Shown here: positions 41,761 to 52,754 of the stretch, piece after piece
How the letters are laid out: every line of letters begins with the position of its first letter
Numbering within the stretch: the first letter of the stretch is position 1
Origin: Hormiphora californensis
Taxonomy: Eukaryota; Ctenophora; Tentaculata; Cydippida; Pleurobrachiidae
Direction of reading: 5' to 3'
Assembly (NCBI GenBank): GCA_020137815.1
Contig: CM035359.1
Coordinates: forward strand, 1,224,386-1,288,385
Length of the DNA: 64,000 bases
The notes under the pieces: model-generated
The model's input: the letters and a program-made list of their open reading frames with translations, nothing else
Told to the model about the DNA's origin: nothing
Databases searched by the model: none
Position numbers and translations under genes: made by a program

Positions 41761-44755
41761 ATGTCAGTTGATGTAGCGTCAGAAATAATAAAGGACCAAG
41801 ATTTCCTTAAGGAGAATCCTGGACTACAATATTTCCTCGGAAGCACCCTCATTATATTTGGAATAATTGGCACATTAGGTTGGTTGTAGACCATAACGAG
41901 TTGATAAATTCTCATGATCACATGATGATCTGTACTGCTACAATTGCTTCTACAACTTTTATTGTTATTGAAATATTGAATGTATCATTTACATATTCTC
42001 TGTCATTTCAGGTAACATACTAGCCATTGTGTGCGCCACCAACTACGAAAAACTACGAACAGTGAGCAACAAGTTTATTCTAAACTTGGCAGTTTCGGAT
42101 TTGTTTATTTGTTGTTGGACTATGCCTATTCTGGGAACGTGTATTCTCCGTCGGGACTGGAACCTTACCACCACCGGTAATTATCATATTGGTCTTATAT
42201 GTCTTTTGGGGGAGTACTGGAGAATTTCAATTTTGGTAGTCACTGAAGATCCCTTACGGGTGAAACATTTGTTTGGCAAAATTCTTTGTTTCCCTTTGTA
42301 TTGCAGTAATATGTAGTTGTCAATCATCAAATTAGGGCAATGCTTGTTTTGTTATCTTTGAAAGTTCCTTGAATTTATTAATATTACCGAAATAATATAT
42401 CAATTCATATTTCAGTGTGTGCAGCGGTTGGGTTTATTGACAATGTAATGCTGACGACATCCGTCTGGACTCTGGGGTTTTCCTCTTTGAAACCGGTTCT
42501 TTAGAATCACCATGGCGTTCAAGTACCATCGATATATGAACAACACGAGCGCCAGTATTATCATTGTCGGAATTTGGCTTATTGCTATAGTCACCGCAGG
42601 TAATTAATCTCCCTTTCGTTTTAGTATGTAATATACAACATTACAGTCGGACCCCGATTTAGGGCCCCCCGATTTAGTGGCACCCCGATTTAGGGACAGG
42701 ATTTTTTTCCCCCGATATAGGAAATTAACCTTATTTGACCCCGATTTAGTGGACACCCCGATTTAGTGGACAAGAGCCTTTCCCCCGAGGGTGTCCCTAA
42801 ATCGGGGTCCGACTGTATACAACATTACAGTCGGACCCCGATTTAGTGGCACCCTCGGGGGAAAGGGCTTTGTCCACTAAATCGGGGTGTCCACTAAATC
42901 GGGTTCATAAACAATGTTAATTTCCTATAACGGGGAAAAAATCCCGCCACTAAATCGGGGGAGCATTAAATCGGGGTCCGACTGTATATATAATAATCTT
43001 GCAGTTAGTTTCAAGTCTTACAACTTATCAGAAAGTGAAGCTATTTATAGAATGGTGAATTGCATAACTCTCCTGCGGAGCTGGTTTTAAGTCCAACTTA
43101 TACTATAAAAGGGGGCTTGCTCAATTTATATTTAGTCCGTCTGAATTTAGATTATATGTATAATCAATAAGACATTTTGCGGAGAGTGCTCTATCAAATA
43201 AATATAGTGGAGAGCTTATTAAGATTAACAAGAGAAACGGGCGTTCTATAATCAAAACTTGACAAATATCGATGGTATAAGAACCATTTAAATAGCATGT
43301 CTCGACTATCAATCAATTATACGGTAGTAAATTGGAGTACTCGAGCAAATCCAAATCTCTTTATGAGCAACACTTGTTGGAAAAAAGTTTTTAATGTATA
43401 TTATTGTTTCCAGGACCACCACTAGTCGGCTGGAATGAATATTACTACGGAGGATACAGCTGCGTTTTGAAAGAATTTACCATGTAAGTTACTACTTTAA
43501 TTAGTTATCGTGAAAGTTACTTCTTTAGTTCTGTATTTTAAAAATATTTCACTTATGAAAAATTATTTATCAGTTTGTTCTTAAGAACTATAATTAAAAA
43601 GATTTAATGTATCTCGAATAGCGAACATGAATAGTTCATAATGGGTGACTATAAAAGTATAATGTCTAGACATTAGCTATCAACTAGTATAGAAAACTCT
43701 CCAACCTACTGTACTAGCAAAAAATACTATTTTTTCATAAAATTCTCTTTTTTTAGAGATACAACCGGAGGACTATATTTCATCTACCTTACCATCCTAT
43801 ACCTCCCAGTCCCCCTTGGACTCATCCTTTACTCCTACACGTTCATTTTCATAACAGCTCGAAAACAGTAAGTTTTGAATTTCTCACGCCACAAGGACGG
43901 TTTGATTTTTAATCAGCACGTGATCGGTTAAGAGCCACACCTCTCCATGTGTCATATTTTAGAAAAAATAATTACATATAATATGCCCCTCCATTGTCTG
44001 CTACAGAATATATGATAATTTTATCTCTCTTTCTCTCTCTCTCCCTCTCTTTCTCTCCATTGCATTACGCAATGAAGTATTTGATTTTGGGTCAGGGAAA
44101 GATAGTTAAATATCCGAGTTAGTTGGTCTAAAAATTTTGTTCATACAATGTTTGATGTAATTCCTTTTCTAGATAAATTATGTCACCAATTGACTAACAT
44201 CTCTTAATTCTCAGCAAAAAGAACTCCAAACTCCGAAAGATGCACCGTTTGACTATCCAGTCTGTGTACCGGGAGAACATTGAAAACAACAAGATGTCAG
44301 AGGATGGGGCGCGATCATCTGAAGATCCCGTTTCCATGGAACCCGTACCGTACCCACCCGTCAGTGAGGACATGCTAAACAGCAAGGGGGAACAGGAGCA
44401 GCAGCCAATCAGGAAGAAATGCTCAGGAAAGGTTGACAGGACGACGATCATGATTGTTGTTATCATTGGCATGACGATGATAACCCAAATTCCAGTTTGC
44501 AGCGTCTACACATTCAATTACTTCATCTCTTACTTTGTGGGAACGGGAAAGGAGATCGCTATCGGGCATGTCCTGAGTGCACTTCTACATTGGTTACTTC
44601 TCATGAACAGTGCAGCTGATCCGGTCATCTATGGGGTGATGAACCCACCCTTCCGTAATGCATACATTTCATCTTATTTGAGCGTGAAAAGGTGTTTGTC
44701 AAGACAGGATGGTTTACCGCCAAAGAGGAGCGAGTCGTACACATCGAAAAAGTGA
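41761..44755 (+). CDS. Class A (rhodopsin-like) GPCR, melatonin-receptor-like, 6 exons
   Basis: Exons are 41761-41878, 42012-42176, 42416-42599, 43414-43483, 43757-43867 and 44215-44755, all with GT-AG sites and matching phases. TM1 holds GNILAIV, TM2 LNLAVSD, and TM3 starts at the conserved Cys (VCAAVGF). The DRY position reads NRF, as in melatonin receptors (NRY). TM4 has GIWLIAIVTAG, loop 2 the disulphide Cys (GGYSC), and TM6 TTIMIVVIIGMTMITQIP. TM7 is NSAADPVIYGVMNPPFR, so NPxxY is DPVIY. The TM7 lysine of opsins is absent, so it should not bind retinal. The product is about 395 residues, a plasma-membrane receptor with a long third loop rich in Glu, Pro and Ser. Exon 3 has one extra A in AAA at 42490-42492 that breaks the frame between TLGFSSL and NRFFRI. 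The ligand is unknown. Confidence 0.85.
42645..42990. mobile_element. Two adjacent pogo/Tigger-type MITE copies in a GPCR intron
   Basis: Each copy begins TACAGTCGGACCCCGATTTA and ends TCGGGGTCCGACTGTATA, with TA at the ends: about 42645-42819 and 42826-42990. Both are preceded by ATACAACAT, so flank and element were duplicated together. Confidence 0.8.
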
Positions 44756-45221
44756 AGAAAATAGTTATGACATTAACTTAATTAATTGAAGCGATTATAT
44801 ATTAAGTTTTAGGACTGAATTATAGAGACCTATTCTACGGATAGATTCGAAAGCTCAAGAGGGTTCTTTATCATGCTTATCATGCTTATGTAAAATGTAT
44901 ACCAAAAGAAATTCTTAGAAGAACTACTAAACTTAAAGTTGACTGATAATATGTATACGTGTATCAATGTGTGCGTGTGTGTTCTATCTTATTCTTTATT
45001 TGTTTAAATGTGTGGAGGTATCTAATTTTGAACGTTGCCTGTCCCTTCCGTTCGCCCGTGTAATTATCTCACAGTGCATTTTATTTTCTGTATTTATTGT
45101 ATCTGATTGTCTCTAAAAAACACATTGTTTTCTTTTTTAAATATAATTTCAACTTGAACAAGTTACAAGTAAACGACAAATTTGTATAAAAAGAAGCACC
45201 TACACTCTACTTTATATATGC
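44756..45221. other. GPCR 3' flank
   Basis: AT-rich, likely 3' UTR. A TGCAATAAACC polyadenylation-type signal appears at about 45220, inside the next repeat. Confidence 0.45.
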
Positions 45222-45325
45222 AATAAACCGCCAACCGGGTTTATATGTAGCGGGTCGCCCGCTAGGAAGATTCGCTTCACCATATATACTGCCCGACCTG
45301 CGAAGTAGGGAGGGTGGTATATCAT
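45222..45325 (+). repeat. 3'-end-associated repeat, copy 3
   Basis: AATAAACCGCC, then GGGTCGCCCGCTAGGAAGAT, TGCCCGACCTGCGAAGTAGG and GAGGGTGGTATAT. Same family as 2030-2145 and 3908-4000. Confidence 0.65.
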
Positions 45326-45352
45326 GGTATAAAACCCGAGGGAGGGGTTTAT

Positions 45353-46326
45353 TACGGTGGCAGATTCCGGCCAAGTGTTTTTTCAATCAAGTGAAATATT
45401 TTTGTTTGAAGTTTTATAAAAATTTTATTTCAAAATAAAAATAAACATGTCGTTAAAATTATTGGCCGGAATCTGCCACGCGGGTGGCAGATTCCGGCCA
45501 AGATTCTCAAAAAACCTTGGCCAGAATCTGCCACACACGTGGCAGATTCTGGCCAACCAACTAAAACTTGTTTATATCAAAGCGAAAACCACTGTACCCG
45601 ACTAATTTTGATACGCTGAATCACGTAAGATACTTTTCCAATCCCTCAGAGGTCGGGAAAGTGTCATAATTGACCATAATTGGGTCTAATTGACCCCATT
45701 TACAACTTTTCACCTTGAAACGATAGACGCTTATGTGAAGGCACTTTTCCGACTAATTTTGATACGCTGAATCATGTAAGCAACTTTTCCAAGTCCTCCG
45801 AGGTCGGGAAAATGCCTTAATTGGGTATAATTGGGTCTAATTAGCCTTAATTGCTCAATTAGGGCACTTTGCCGATCTCTGAGGACTTGGAAAAGTTGCT
45901 TACGTGATTCAGCGTATCAAAATTAGTCGGAAAAGTGCCTTCACATAAGCGTCTATCGTTTTAAGGCGAAAAGTTGTAAGTGGGGTCAATTAGACCCAAT
46001 TATGGTCAATTATGACACTTTCCCGACCTCTGAGGGATTGGAAAAGTATCTTACGTGATTCAGCGTATCAAAATTAGTCGGGTACAGTGGTTTTCGCTTT
46101 GATATAAACAAGTTTTAGTTGGTTGGCCAGAATCTGCCACGTGTGTGGCAGATTCTGGCCAAGGTTTTTTAAGAATCTTGGCCGGAATCTGCCACCCGCG
46201 TGGCAGATTCCGGCCAATAATTTTAACGACATGTTTATTTTTATTTTGAAATAAAATTTTTATAAAACTTCAAACAAAAATATTTCACTTGATTGAAAAA
46301 ACTCTTGGCCGGAATCTGCCACCGTA
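45353..46326. mobile_element. 974-bp near-perfect palindromic element
   Basis: The ends TACGGTGGCAGATTCCGG and its inverse are flanked by TA. The motif GGCAGATTCYGGCCA or its inverse occurs four times in each arm. The arms pair throughout to a centre near 45840 (TTAATTGCTCAATTAG). No protein is coded. Confidence 0.8.
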
Positions 46327-46374
46327 GTTTATACTTTATATCAGCAAGGATTTATTGCGGCAGAAGATCCTTCA

Positions 46375-46480
46375 CTTCTCGTCTTACAACTTCTCTTCTC
46401 GTCTTACAACTTATCACTTCTCGTCTTACAACTTATCACTTCTCGTCTTACAACTTTCACTTCTCGTCTTACAACTTATC
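46375..46480 (+). repeat. 20-bp tandem repeat
   Basis: Five units of the type CTTCTCGTCTTACAACTTAT with small length changes. It precedes the LINE ORF1 relic and creates a spurious upstream extension of its frame. Confidence 0.8.
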
Positions 46481-46565
46481 GTTTTGCATCGAATTTCGTC
46501 TTCTTGTTTTTAACAGTACCACAGCAAATGGCTACCTTGTAGCTTTTATACAAAACAGCGAAAAA

Positions 46566-47735
46566 ATGGAGATCGACAAAAACTGGTACGATGAATGGAC
46601 ACAAAAAGTGAAGAGGCTACCAGTCACCATGAACAACGTTCTGGGGAGAGAATGGGAGGCCGACCAGAAGAACGGATGGAAGGACGCCACTTGGCAGATA
46701 ATGCGAGGTGAAAACTGGGATGCTTTGATTGAACTAATGGAAAATACGGTTAAAATGTACAAACTGCTGAACGTTGCCGATGATATCTTCGCCAAGTCCA
46801 CTACAAATGAATCTGTCGAGCAAACAGCTGTGGACAGACTAAGTGCAGACAAGGAGACCGCAGATTGCGAGGAAACGTTGGCGGATATGGAATCGGTCGG
46901 TAATGCATCTGAGTCACTATCCTGGATGCTTGATCGCAAATTTGAATCAGATGATTATGCATCTGGCCCTGGGTCAATATCGATGTCTAGTGAAATTGCT
47001 TCCTATAAAGAGGAAAAAACGGGACCCACTGACAAGCGGCAGAATGTTATCGTGTTTTTACCTGCAGACATGGATGGCTCTATTCATGATGAGGCGATTG
47101 AAAAAGCTTTTGTATACCTTGGGTGTGAACAATTTAGTATAATGAACACGGAAATGGTCAGGGACAGAGGTGAGGACTGCAACGGGAAAATTGTACTTAG
47201 AGTACAAATGAACACAGTAAAACAAGCATCAAAAGCCCTTGCTAATGCGTACAAACTGAAGAACTACCCTGTGCCTGGAATCTACATTGCCAAGGATATG
47301 ACATACCATCAACGGCTAAAGATGCGAGAACTTGTGAAGACTCTACGGTACAGGATAGAAATGCTACCAAAGTACCGATGGAAAATTGTTGATTGGGAAG
47401 TGGTTAACGTCGGTCGTTTCAAGAAACAAGAGCAAGATTTCAAGCATGATTTGATGAACAGTTATAGTGGTTCACTGGATAGTATTTCTAGTGGACCACT
47501 ATAGTCAGTGGTGAAGTTTTTTGAGACAAATATGGAGTAATACGAGAAGTCAATAAAACTGAGTTCAAAGGGTGTCCTGCCTAATGCAGACACCTACGAT
47601 ATAAACAATAAACATTTTGAAATTACTATAGTGTGACATGGAAGTGAGTCTAGACATTATTTGCGTAGAGTACATGTCGAGTTGGCCGTGTGGCCAAAAT
47701 CTTTATTATTATTATTATTATTGCTCTTTTTATAT
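46566..47735 (+). mobile_element. LINE ORF1-type protein (about 312 aa) with 3' tail, no ORF2
   Basis: From the ATG at 46566 the frame encodes MEIDKNWYDEWTQKVKRLP and a Trp-rich start, an acidic middle, then an RRM-like part (RQNVIVFLPADMDG, KIVLRVQMNTVKQASKALAN). It ends with IYIAKDMTYHQRLKMRELVK, the common closing region of LINE ORF1 proteins. The stop is at 47504. A 3' region follows that ends in a (TTA)n tail at 47702-47725. ORF2 is missing, so this is an internally deleted or ORF1-only copy. It could be a domesticated ORF1 since the frame is intact; I see no direct proof. Confidence 0.65.
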
Positions 47736-47796
47736 AACATAATATTTTAGAGGGTCCCCATCGGCCATCCCCACTGACCACTAAACCACCGCAAAG

Positions 47797-49180
47797 TTAT
47801 CCAGTTCGTCGTCTTATTCGGGAGGGCTCCTTCAGCTCCTGGAGCTGGGGATCAGAGGGAATTCTGCTGAGGAAGTCCTCCACCTCAAAGTTATCAATCA
47901 GATTGGGATCCATGCCAAATTTGCGGAATTTGTTGATTCCCCAACCTGAAAATGATTTTCATTAAACTTACGTAATTTGGTTGATTTCCCCCAAAAAATC
48001 AATATATAGCTGCTCTTCTTACTATAAATGCTATCTTTGTATTATGCAATTAGAATTAGAGATAGTGCACGACATCATATAATGTTGAAATATGCTTCCT
48101 GTCAAATATAAAGCAAAATGATTGAGGAGGCATCGGGGGATATAATAGCTCGATTGAAAACCATTAATTATTCTCACCCAATAAAATGTATCGAATGGGG
48201 ATAAAGTAGAGAGCGACGCTAGCGACACAAAGCAGTATCATAAGGAGACATGACGCATAAGGGTTCTTCCACTGTCCAATGTTCTTTATCTTTTCTGCCA
48301 GAGATGCTACCAGATCCAGGGTTGCCTGAAATATTCATAATATATTGATTAATATTACAAAGTGAAACCATCTTGTTTCACTTTGTTGCTGCTCTCGGTT
48401 CTTAATTGGATCGATTGAGCTCTGATCTCGTGCTGAATCAACACATTTATTGATTGATGTCACATTAATATTTATTGTATAAACTATTGTGACACATCAT
48501 CAAGGTTGTGCTGTTATATTATATTGTATGAACAATACAACATCAAGGATTAGGGTCACCACACACCAAAGTTAAAATTAAAATTAAAATTTTGATTTTA
48601 AACCCGCACACACCAGCGGCCGTTAAAATTTCTCTCCCCCATTCTAAAAGTAACAATCTCGCGCGCGATTTTAACGGCGTGTTAAAATTTTGTCATCCAA
48701 CGCGACCGTCAAAATCGTGTGTGAGATTGTTACTTTTAGAATGGGGAGAGAAATTTTAACGGCCGCTGGTGTGTGCGGGTTTAAAATCAAAATTTTAATT
48801 TTAATTTTAACTTTGGTGTGTGGTGACCCTTATCAGACTCCATCAAATTTAGAGAGAAGTCTTCCCCCTGCGACGTCAAAATGACATCATCGCATTGACG
48901 CGGACGTGCATAGCCAACCATTTAACTAAATAGTTTTTTTTCACATGTTTTTACATGCTTTTATGTACTAAAAATTTAAATCAGGGATTTCTCAATCAAA
49001 TTTCAGAACCTGCATTGCACAACAAATCTGACAAATCTTTATTAGCATTTAAAATGAATCATGCTGCTCCTTTTTAAATCTAAATCTCTCCCACCTGTCC
49101 AGTTGCAGCAAGATCGTACATGTAATTAAATCTTTCTGTGATAGACATGTTCGCTTCATCAAGGTTTCCATCTCCTTCGC
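47797..49180 (-). CDS. MCTP-like C-terminal unit A (exons 49180-49095, 48325-48178, 47945-47797)
   Basis: MCTP proteins anchor in ER-type membranes by two C-terminal transmembrane segments after several C2 domains. The three minus-strand exons read [20 protein letters not shown], then [19 protein letters not shown] and a membrane helix ([20 protein letters not shown]), then [20 protein letters not shown] and [16 protein letters not shown]. This is the second transmembrane segment and the conserved tail (usual WGINKF, DNNE, FLSRVPSD). Splice sites are GT-AG and phases match between the three. No C2 domain or first membrane segment lies just upstream; the next 1.4 kb holds repeats and the end of unit B. 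Its 5' part is therefore missing, or its exons are used as alternative ends of unit B's gene, although the phase of exon 49180 does not fit the 51255 donor. Confidence 0.75.
48553..48829. mobile_element. PIF/Harbinger-like fold-back MITE in an MCTP intron
   Basis: GGGTCACCACACACCAAAG and its inverse bound the element, with TTA on both sides. Inner arms pair, for example GCGGCCGTTAAAATTTCTCT. Confidence 0.75.
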
Positions 49181-49258
49181 CTGCAAATAATAATAAATAT
49201 AGAAATGAGTCATTCCTGGTGAGTCATTTCTAGGGTACCTTTTCATAGAATTCCCCAG

Positions 49259-49510
49259 TTAATTATAAACCACCCCCCCTGCTGATATTTCCCGCAGTCT
49301 ACTGTGGTATATCAAATAATTCCCTCCCTCTGTTTTCACACCTTTCATAATTCCCGGGGTCGTTTTATAAGAAATAACCACGGCTAGTAAAGTGATGAAA
49401 TTTGATAATCCCCTACCGGGGATTATCACACGATATTCCCCTCGTCGCTTCGCTCCTCGTGGATATCGTATTGATATACCACCCTGACAGGGTGGTATAT
49501 CAGATTTCAT
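49259..49510. repeat. Fold-back-like repeat with GCGAAGC core
   Basis: Contains CACCCTGACAGGGTGGTATA and, near 49425-49470, an imperfect palindrome ACGATATTCCCC to GTGGATATCGT around GTCGCTTCGCTC. On the minus strand that core holds GAGCGAAGCGAC. No coding content. Confidence 0.45.
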
Positions 49511-49539
49511 CCCTCTACTAACCGGGGTTATCTATATTA

Positions 49540-49930
49540 TAAATTAGACACGATATATCGAGGTGAAATAAAGTTACAGAGTAGAATGGTGATTAGTGAT
49601 GAGAGATCAAGCGGGAAATGTTTGAGAAGATAATATATCGCAGCGGTACCCATCATGCCCCACCCAGATTTCATTTTCATGAAAGCACACAAACCACTAG
49701 TGGCCTCAGGCATGATAAGAAGTCGCAGAGAGATGTGGGACTTGGCATTGTGATGGAAGATGCGAACGTCCAAGAAAGATCTCTGCTGCCCCCATAAGCC
49801 ATATGAAAGATCGATACGTTCATTTCCGTTCCATGTGCAATACAGGAAGAGTTGCATGCCATTCCATGATAGATTTGCACGTGCTTGTAAACTTTTAGTT
49901 CTACCTACCATTGCTCTTACCTCGACCTGT
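49540..49930 (-). mobile_element. Fragment of the restriction-like-endonuclease LINE family
   Basis: The minus strand reads RIDLSYGLWGQQRSFLDVRI then FHHNAKSH, matching the active-site block of the elements at 16285 and 18650 (ARLDISTRDFW, FDVRVFNPRVASN). Only this block is recognisable. It lies between the two MCTP units. Confidence 0.6.
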
Positions 49931-50626
49931 CCGGAAGGTAGTATGGAACATTGGCAACTCCCTCCACGTACGTCTCAAACTTGCCACGACCGTATCTCAT
50001 ATACAGCCACTTTGAGGAGGAATTATATAAATATTGGTTATATGTTAGGAGGGGTTGATATTCGAGAATTTATATAGTATGAGAGGGTTCTAGAATTATA
50101 TATTTGGAAAATTAGACATGTTCAATGCAGGACTTGAGACATGAGAATCTCAATATGGAGGAAGGAGACATGTATGGAGGAAGGGGACTTCTGTAGAACT
50201 ATGCAACGGTAGTTTAATGTTGATAGTTTAATTGCCTATTTAAGAGGGAATGTTGATGGGAACAAATTCGGTTCTATATAAATACACGTACTGCTGCACT
50301 TACCTTGTATATGCTAAAACTGCTATATTGAAAGTTTGTTGAATGTGCTGAAAAGGGAAACGGCAAAGTTGACAAATACTGAAATTAACATTAAACCTAC
50401 AAAGCCACCATTAAGTATTCTTACACAGAAACGTAAGAAAAAGATACAAACAAATTAAAGAAAGTCTAAAATTCTAAAAAGTCTTGCTCTGGTTTTCAGA
50501 TGTGTGTCCAGCACAAATCCGCTACTATTTATAACCCTCGCTCTGTAGTCTGTCCGGACCTTAACCCAAGTCCTAGGTTCACAATGAAAACCCCGCACAA
50601 CGCACCACGTTAGAACAAAACAAGCG
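49931..50626. other. Between the MCTP units, no gene recognised
   Basis: AT-rich; may contain 3' UTR of unit B just below 50627. Confidence 0.4.
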
Positions 50627-51846
50627 TTACTCAGCTTTTTCTGGTTTATCAGAAGGTTTAACGCCTCTCGTCCTGATCTGTCGAAACTTTTCTATCTCCG
50701 GGAAGGATGGCACTCGACTGAGCAGATCTGCAACTTCGTTGTTATCCACCAAGTTGGGCTTAAAGTAGAACTTCCGGAACTTATTGAGGCCCCAGCCAAT
50801 AATGATAAATCGGATGCTGATGAAGTAGAGCGCTGTCCCGGCCACAAACATGATGATGGTGACAACGATAGAAACAAACTGGCACTTCCATTGGCCGATA
50901 TGGCCAATCTTTTCCATGATCCCCGCAATATTATCCAGTGCCTTTTGGATGCCTTCGGCGGTGGTAAAAACAGCCCTCATTTTATCAAGTTTGGCGCTAA
51001 ATCCTGTGCTTGTATCTTCAGATTCCTTGTTTCGCTCAAAATATGCTCGGCTACCCGGGATTTGAATCCAGTGCTCAAACCGTTTGATGCCAACTCGCCT
51101 AACGAAGTGCTGAAGAAATGCTTTGGATAAGAAATCAGTTTGGATGTGTTATGCGGACATTTAAAAAAGACAATTAATATATATGTTCGGTAAGAAACAA
51201 ATGCTGTGACGGTGAAATGCTGTGATGATGATATATGTTTGAGCTGTAACTCACACTCCAAAGTAGTGCACATCCTCCAAGGAGTGGGAGCATCCAAATC
51301 TCGACGTAGTAGACCGTGAGGACGAAGAAAATCATGGAGAATAAAGATAGAGGCTTGCTTCTCCAACGAATGATGTTATCAACTCCCTCCATAACATCTT
51401 GAGCAATCTCAACCTGGGTTAATAAGTATATTTATATAACTGTCGTATCAGGGTATTATAATCAGTTAAATTTAATGTGGTTATCCAAAAGTTATTCTTA
51501 GGGCAGCTGATCCTCAAACTAAAATCAGATAACCATGGAAAGGATTTTAAATGCCCATAAACGGAGCTACTATTTGCTGGCAAACAATATGAAACGTAAT
51601 AGTGTCGTCATAAGACGATTATGTAGTAATGTAGTAGACTTTCGTTATATACCGATCTCCTAAGTTAATCGAGACTGTACTAATATTAACCTGTGCGGTA
51701 ATCCGTTTGACATCTCGTTGCAGCAGACTGATTTCAAACTTATCTTGCTCCTTCATAATAATTTCCTCCTTCGGGCGTAAAGGTTCTGATGGCAGCCCGG
51801 ATAGGGTTGTAAAACACAGTCGTTTCCACAATCAACTCTCCCTTGC
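50627..51846 (-). CDS. MCTP-like C-terminal unit B (exons 51846-51691, 51413-51255, 51109-50627)
   Basis: The first visible exon encodes GKGELIVETTVFYNPIRAAI, the end of the last C2 domain and the linker, then KEQDKFEISLLQRDVKRITA. The second carries the first membrane segment (PLSLFSMIFFVLTVYYVEIWML). The third has HFVRRVGIKRFEHW, a charged linker, GIQKALDNIAGIMEKIGHIG, the second membrane segment (IIMFVAGTALYFISIRFIII), then WGLNKFRKF and LVDNNEVADLLSRVPS. This matches MCTP1/2 end to end. Junctions are GT-AG. In the first exon one extra base in the AAA at 51779-51781 puts the C2 part and the RPKEE part in different frames. C2 exons further upstream were not found as far as 64 kb. Confidence 0.85.
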
Positions 51847-52155
51847 CTGTGTAAATGATTTAAATAGCAATCAAAATGTCTCTCACTTGATAACATGAAT
51901 CAAGGTGTGTGCAGAGAAAGTACCCTTGAGAGAGTTATTAGAGACAGGCTTGTGACGTCAATGGGAACATAATGCAGTTGTCACAATTTTAAAGACGCAC
52001 TGGGGTGCAGTCTCACTGCACCAACCGAGTGACAATCAGTATATAACACTATTATATTATATATTATTTATTATAAATCATATTTTACTGTACAATCTAG
52101 GGCATATAATTGCTATTGCAAAGTCTAGTCGCTAATCTCTTAAACTATATATATA
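51847..52155. other. No feature recognised
   Basis: AT-rich, probably MCTP intron if upstream C2 exons lie beyond the window. Confidence 0.4.
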
Positions 52156-52159
52156 TATA

Positions 52160-52720
52160 TATTCGGGGCCTGGCAAGGCCCCCCGACCCGAATATAACCC
52201 AAACTCAACCCATCCCCCCTAAAACATCCCCCCTAAAACTAAAACAACGGGGCCGAGCCGACAGGCCCTTAATACCAGATGAAAAAAAAACCATAAAACC
52301 ATAAACCATAAACCATTCGGGGCCTGGCAAGGCCCCCCGACCCGAATATAACCCAAACTCAATCCATCCCCCCTAAAACATCCCCCCTAAAACTAAAACA
52401 ACGGGGCCGAGCCGACAGGCCCTTAATACCAGATGAAAAAAAAACCATTCGGGGCCTGGCAAGGCCCCCCGACCCGAATATAACCCAAACTCAACCCACC
52501 CCCCCTAAAACATCCCCCCTAAAACTAAAACAACGGGGCCGAGCCGACAGGCCCTTAATACCAGATGAAAAAAAAACCATAACCATTCGGGGCCTGGCAA
52601 GGCCCCCCGACCCGAATATAACCCAAACTCAACCCATCCCCCCTAAAACATCCCCCCTAACACTAAAACAACGGGGCCGAGCCGACAGGCCCTTAATACC
52701 AGATGAAAAAAAAACCATAA
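52160..52720 (+). repeat. 130-150 bp tandem repeat, four copies
   Basis: Each unit starts ATTCGGGGCCTGGCAAGGCC and contains CCGACCCGAATATAACCC, CCCCCCTAAAACATCCCC and ACGGGGCCGAGCCGACAGGC. It ends AGATGAAAAAAAAACCATAA. The start forms a hairpin (GGGGCCTGGCAAGGCCCC). A fifth copy lies at 54983-55113. Confidence 0.85.
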
Positions 52721-52754
52721 AACCATAAAACCATAACCATAAAACCATAAAACC

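Noticed and set aside
41761-44755. Opsin
   Set aside because: The TM7 position that carries the retinal-binding lysine is leucine here, and the DRY site is NRF, so melatonin-like or orphan GPCR fits better.
46293-46565. Upstream extension of the LINE ORF1 frame
   Set aside because: It is read through the end of the palindromic element and the 20-bp tandem repeat; the ATG at 46566 starts the protein-like part.
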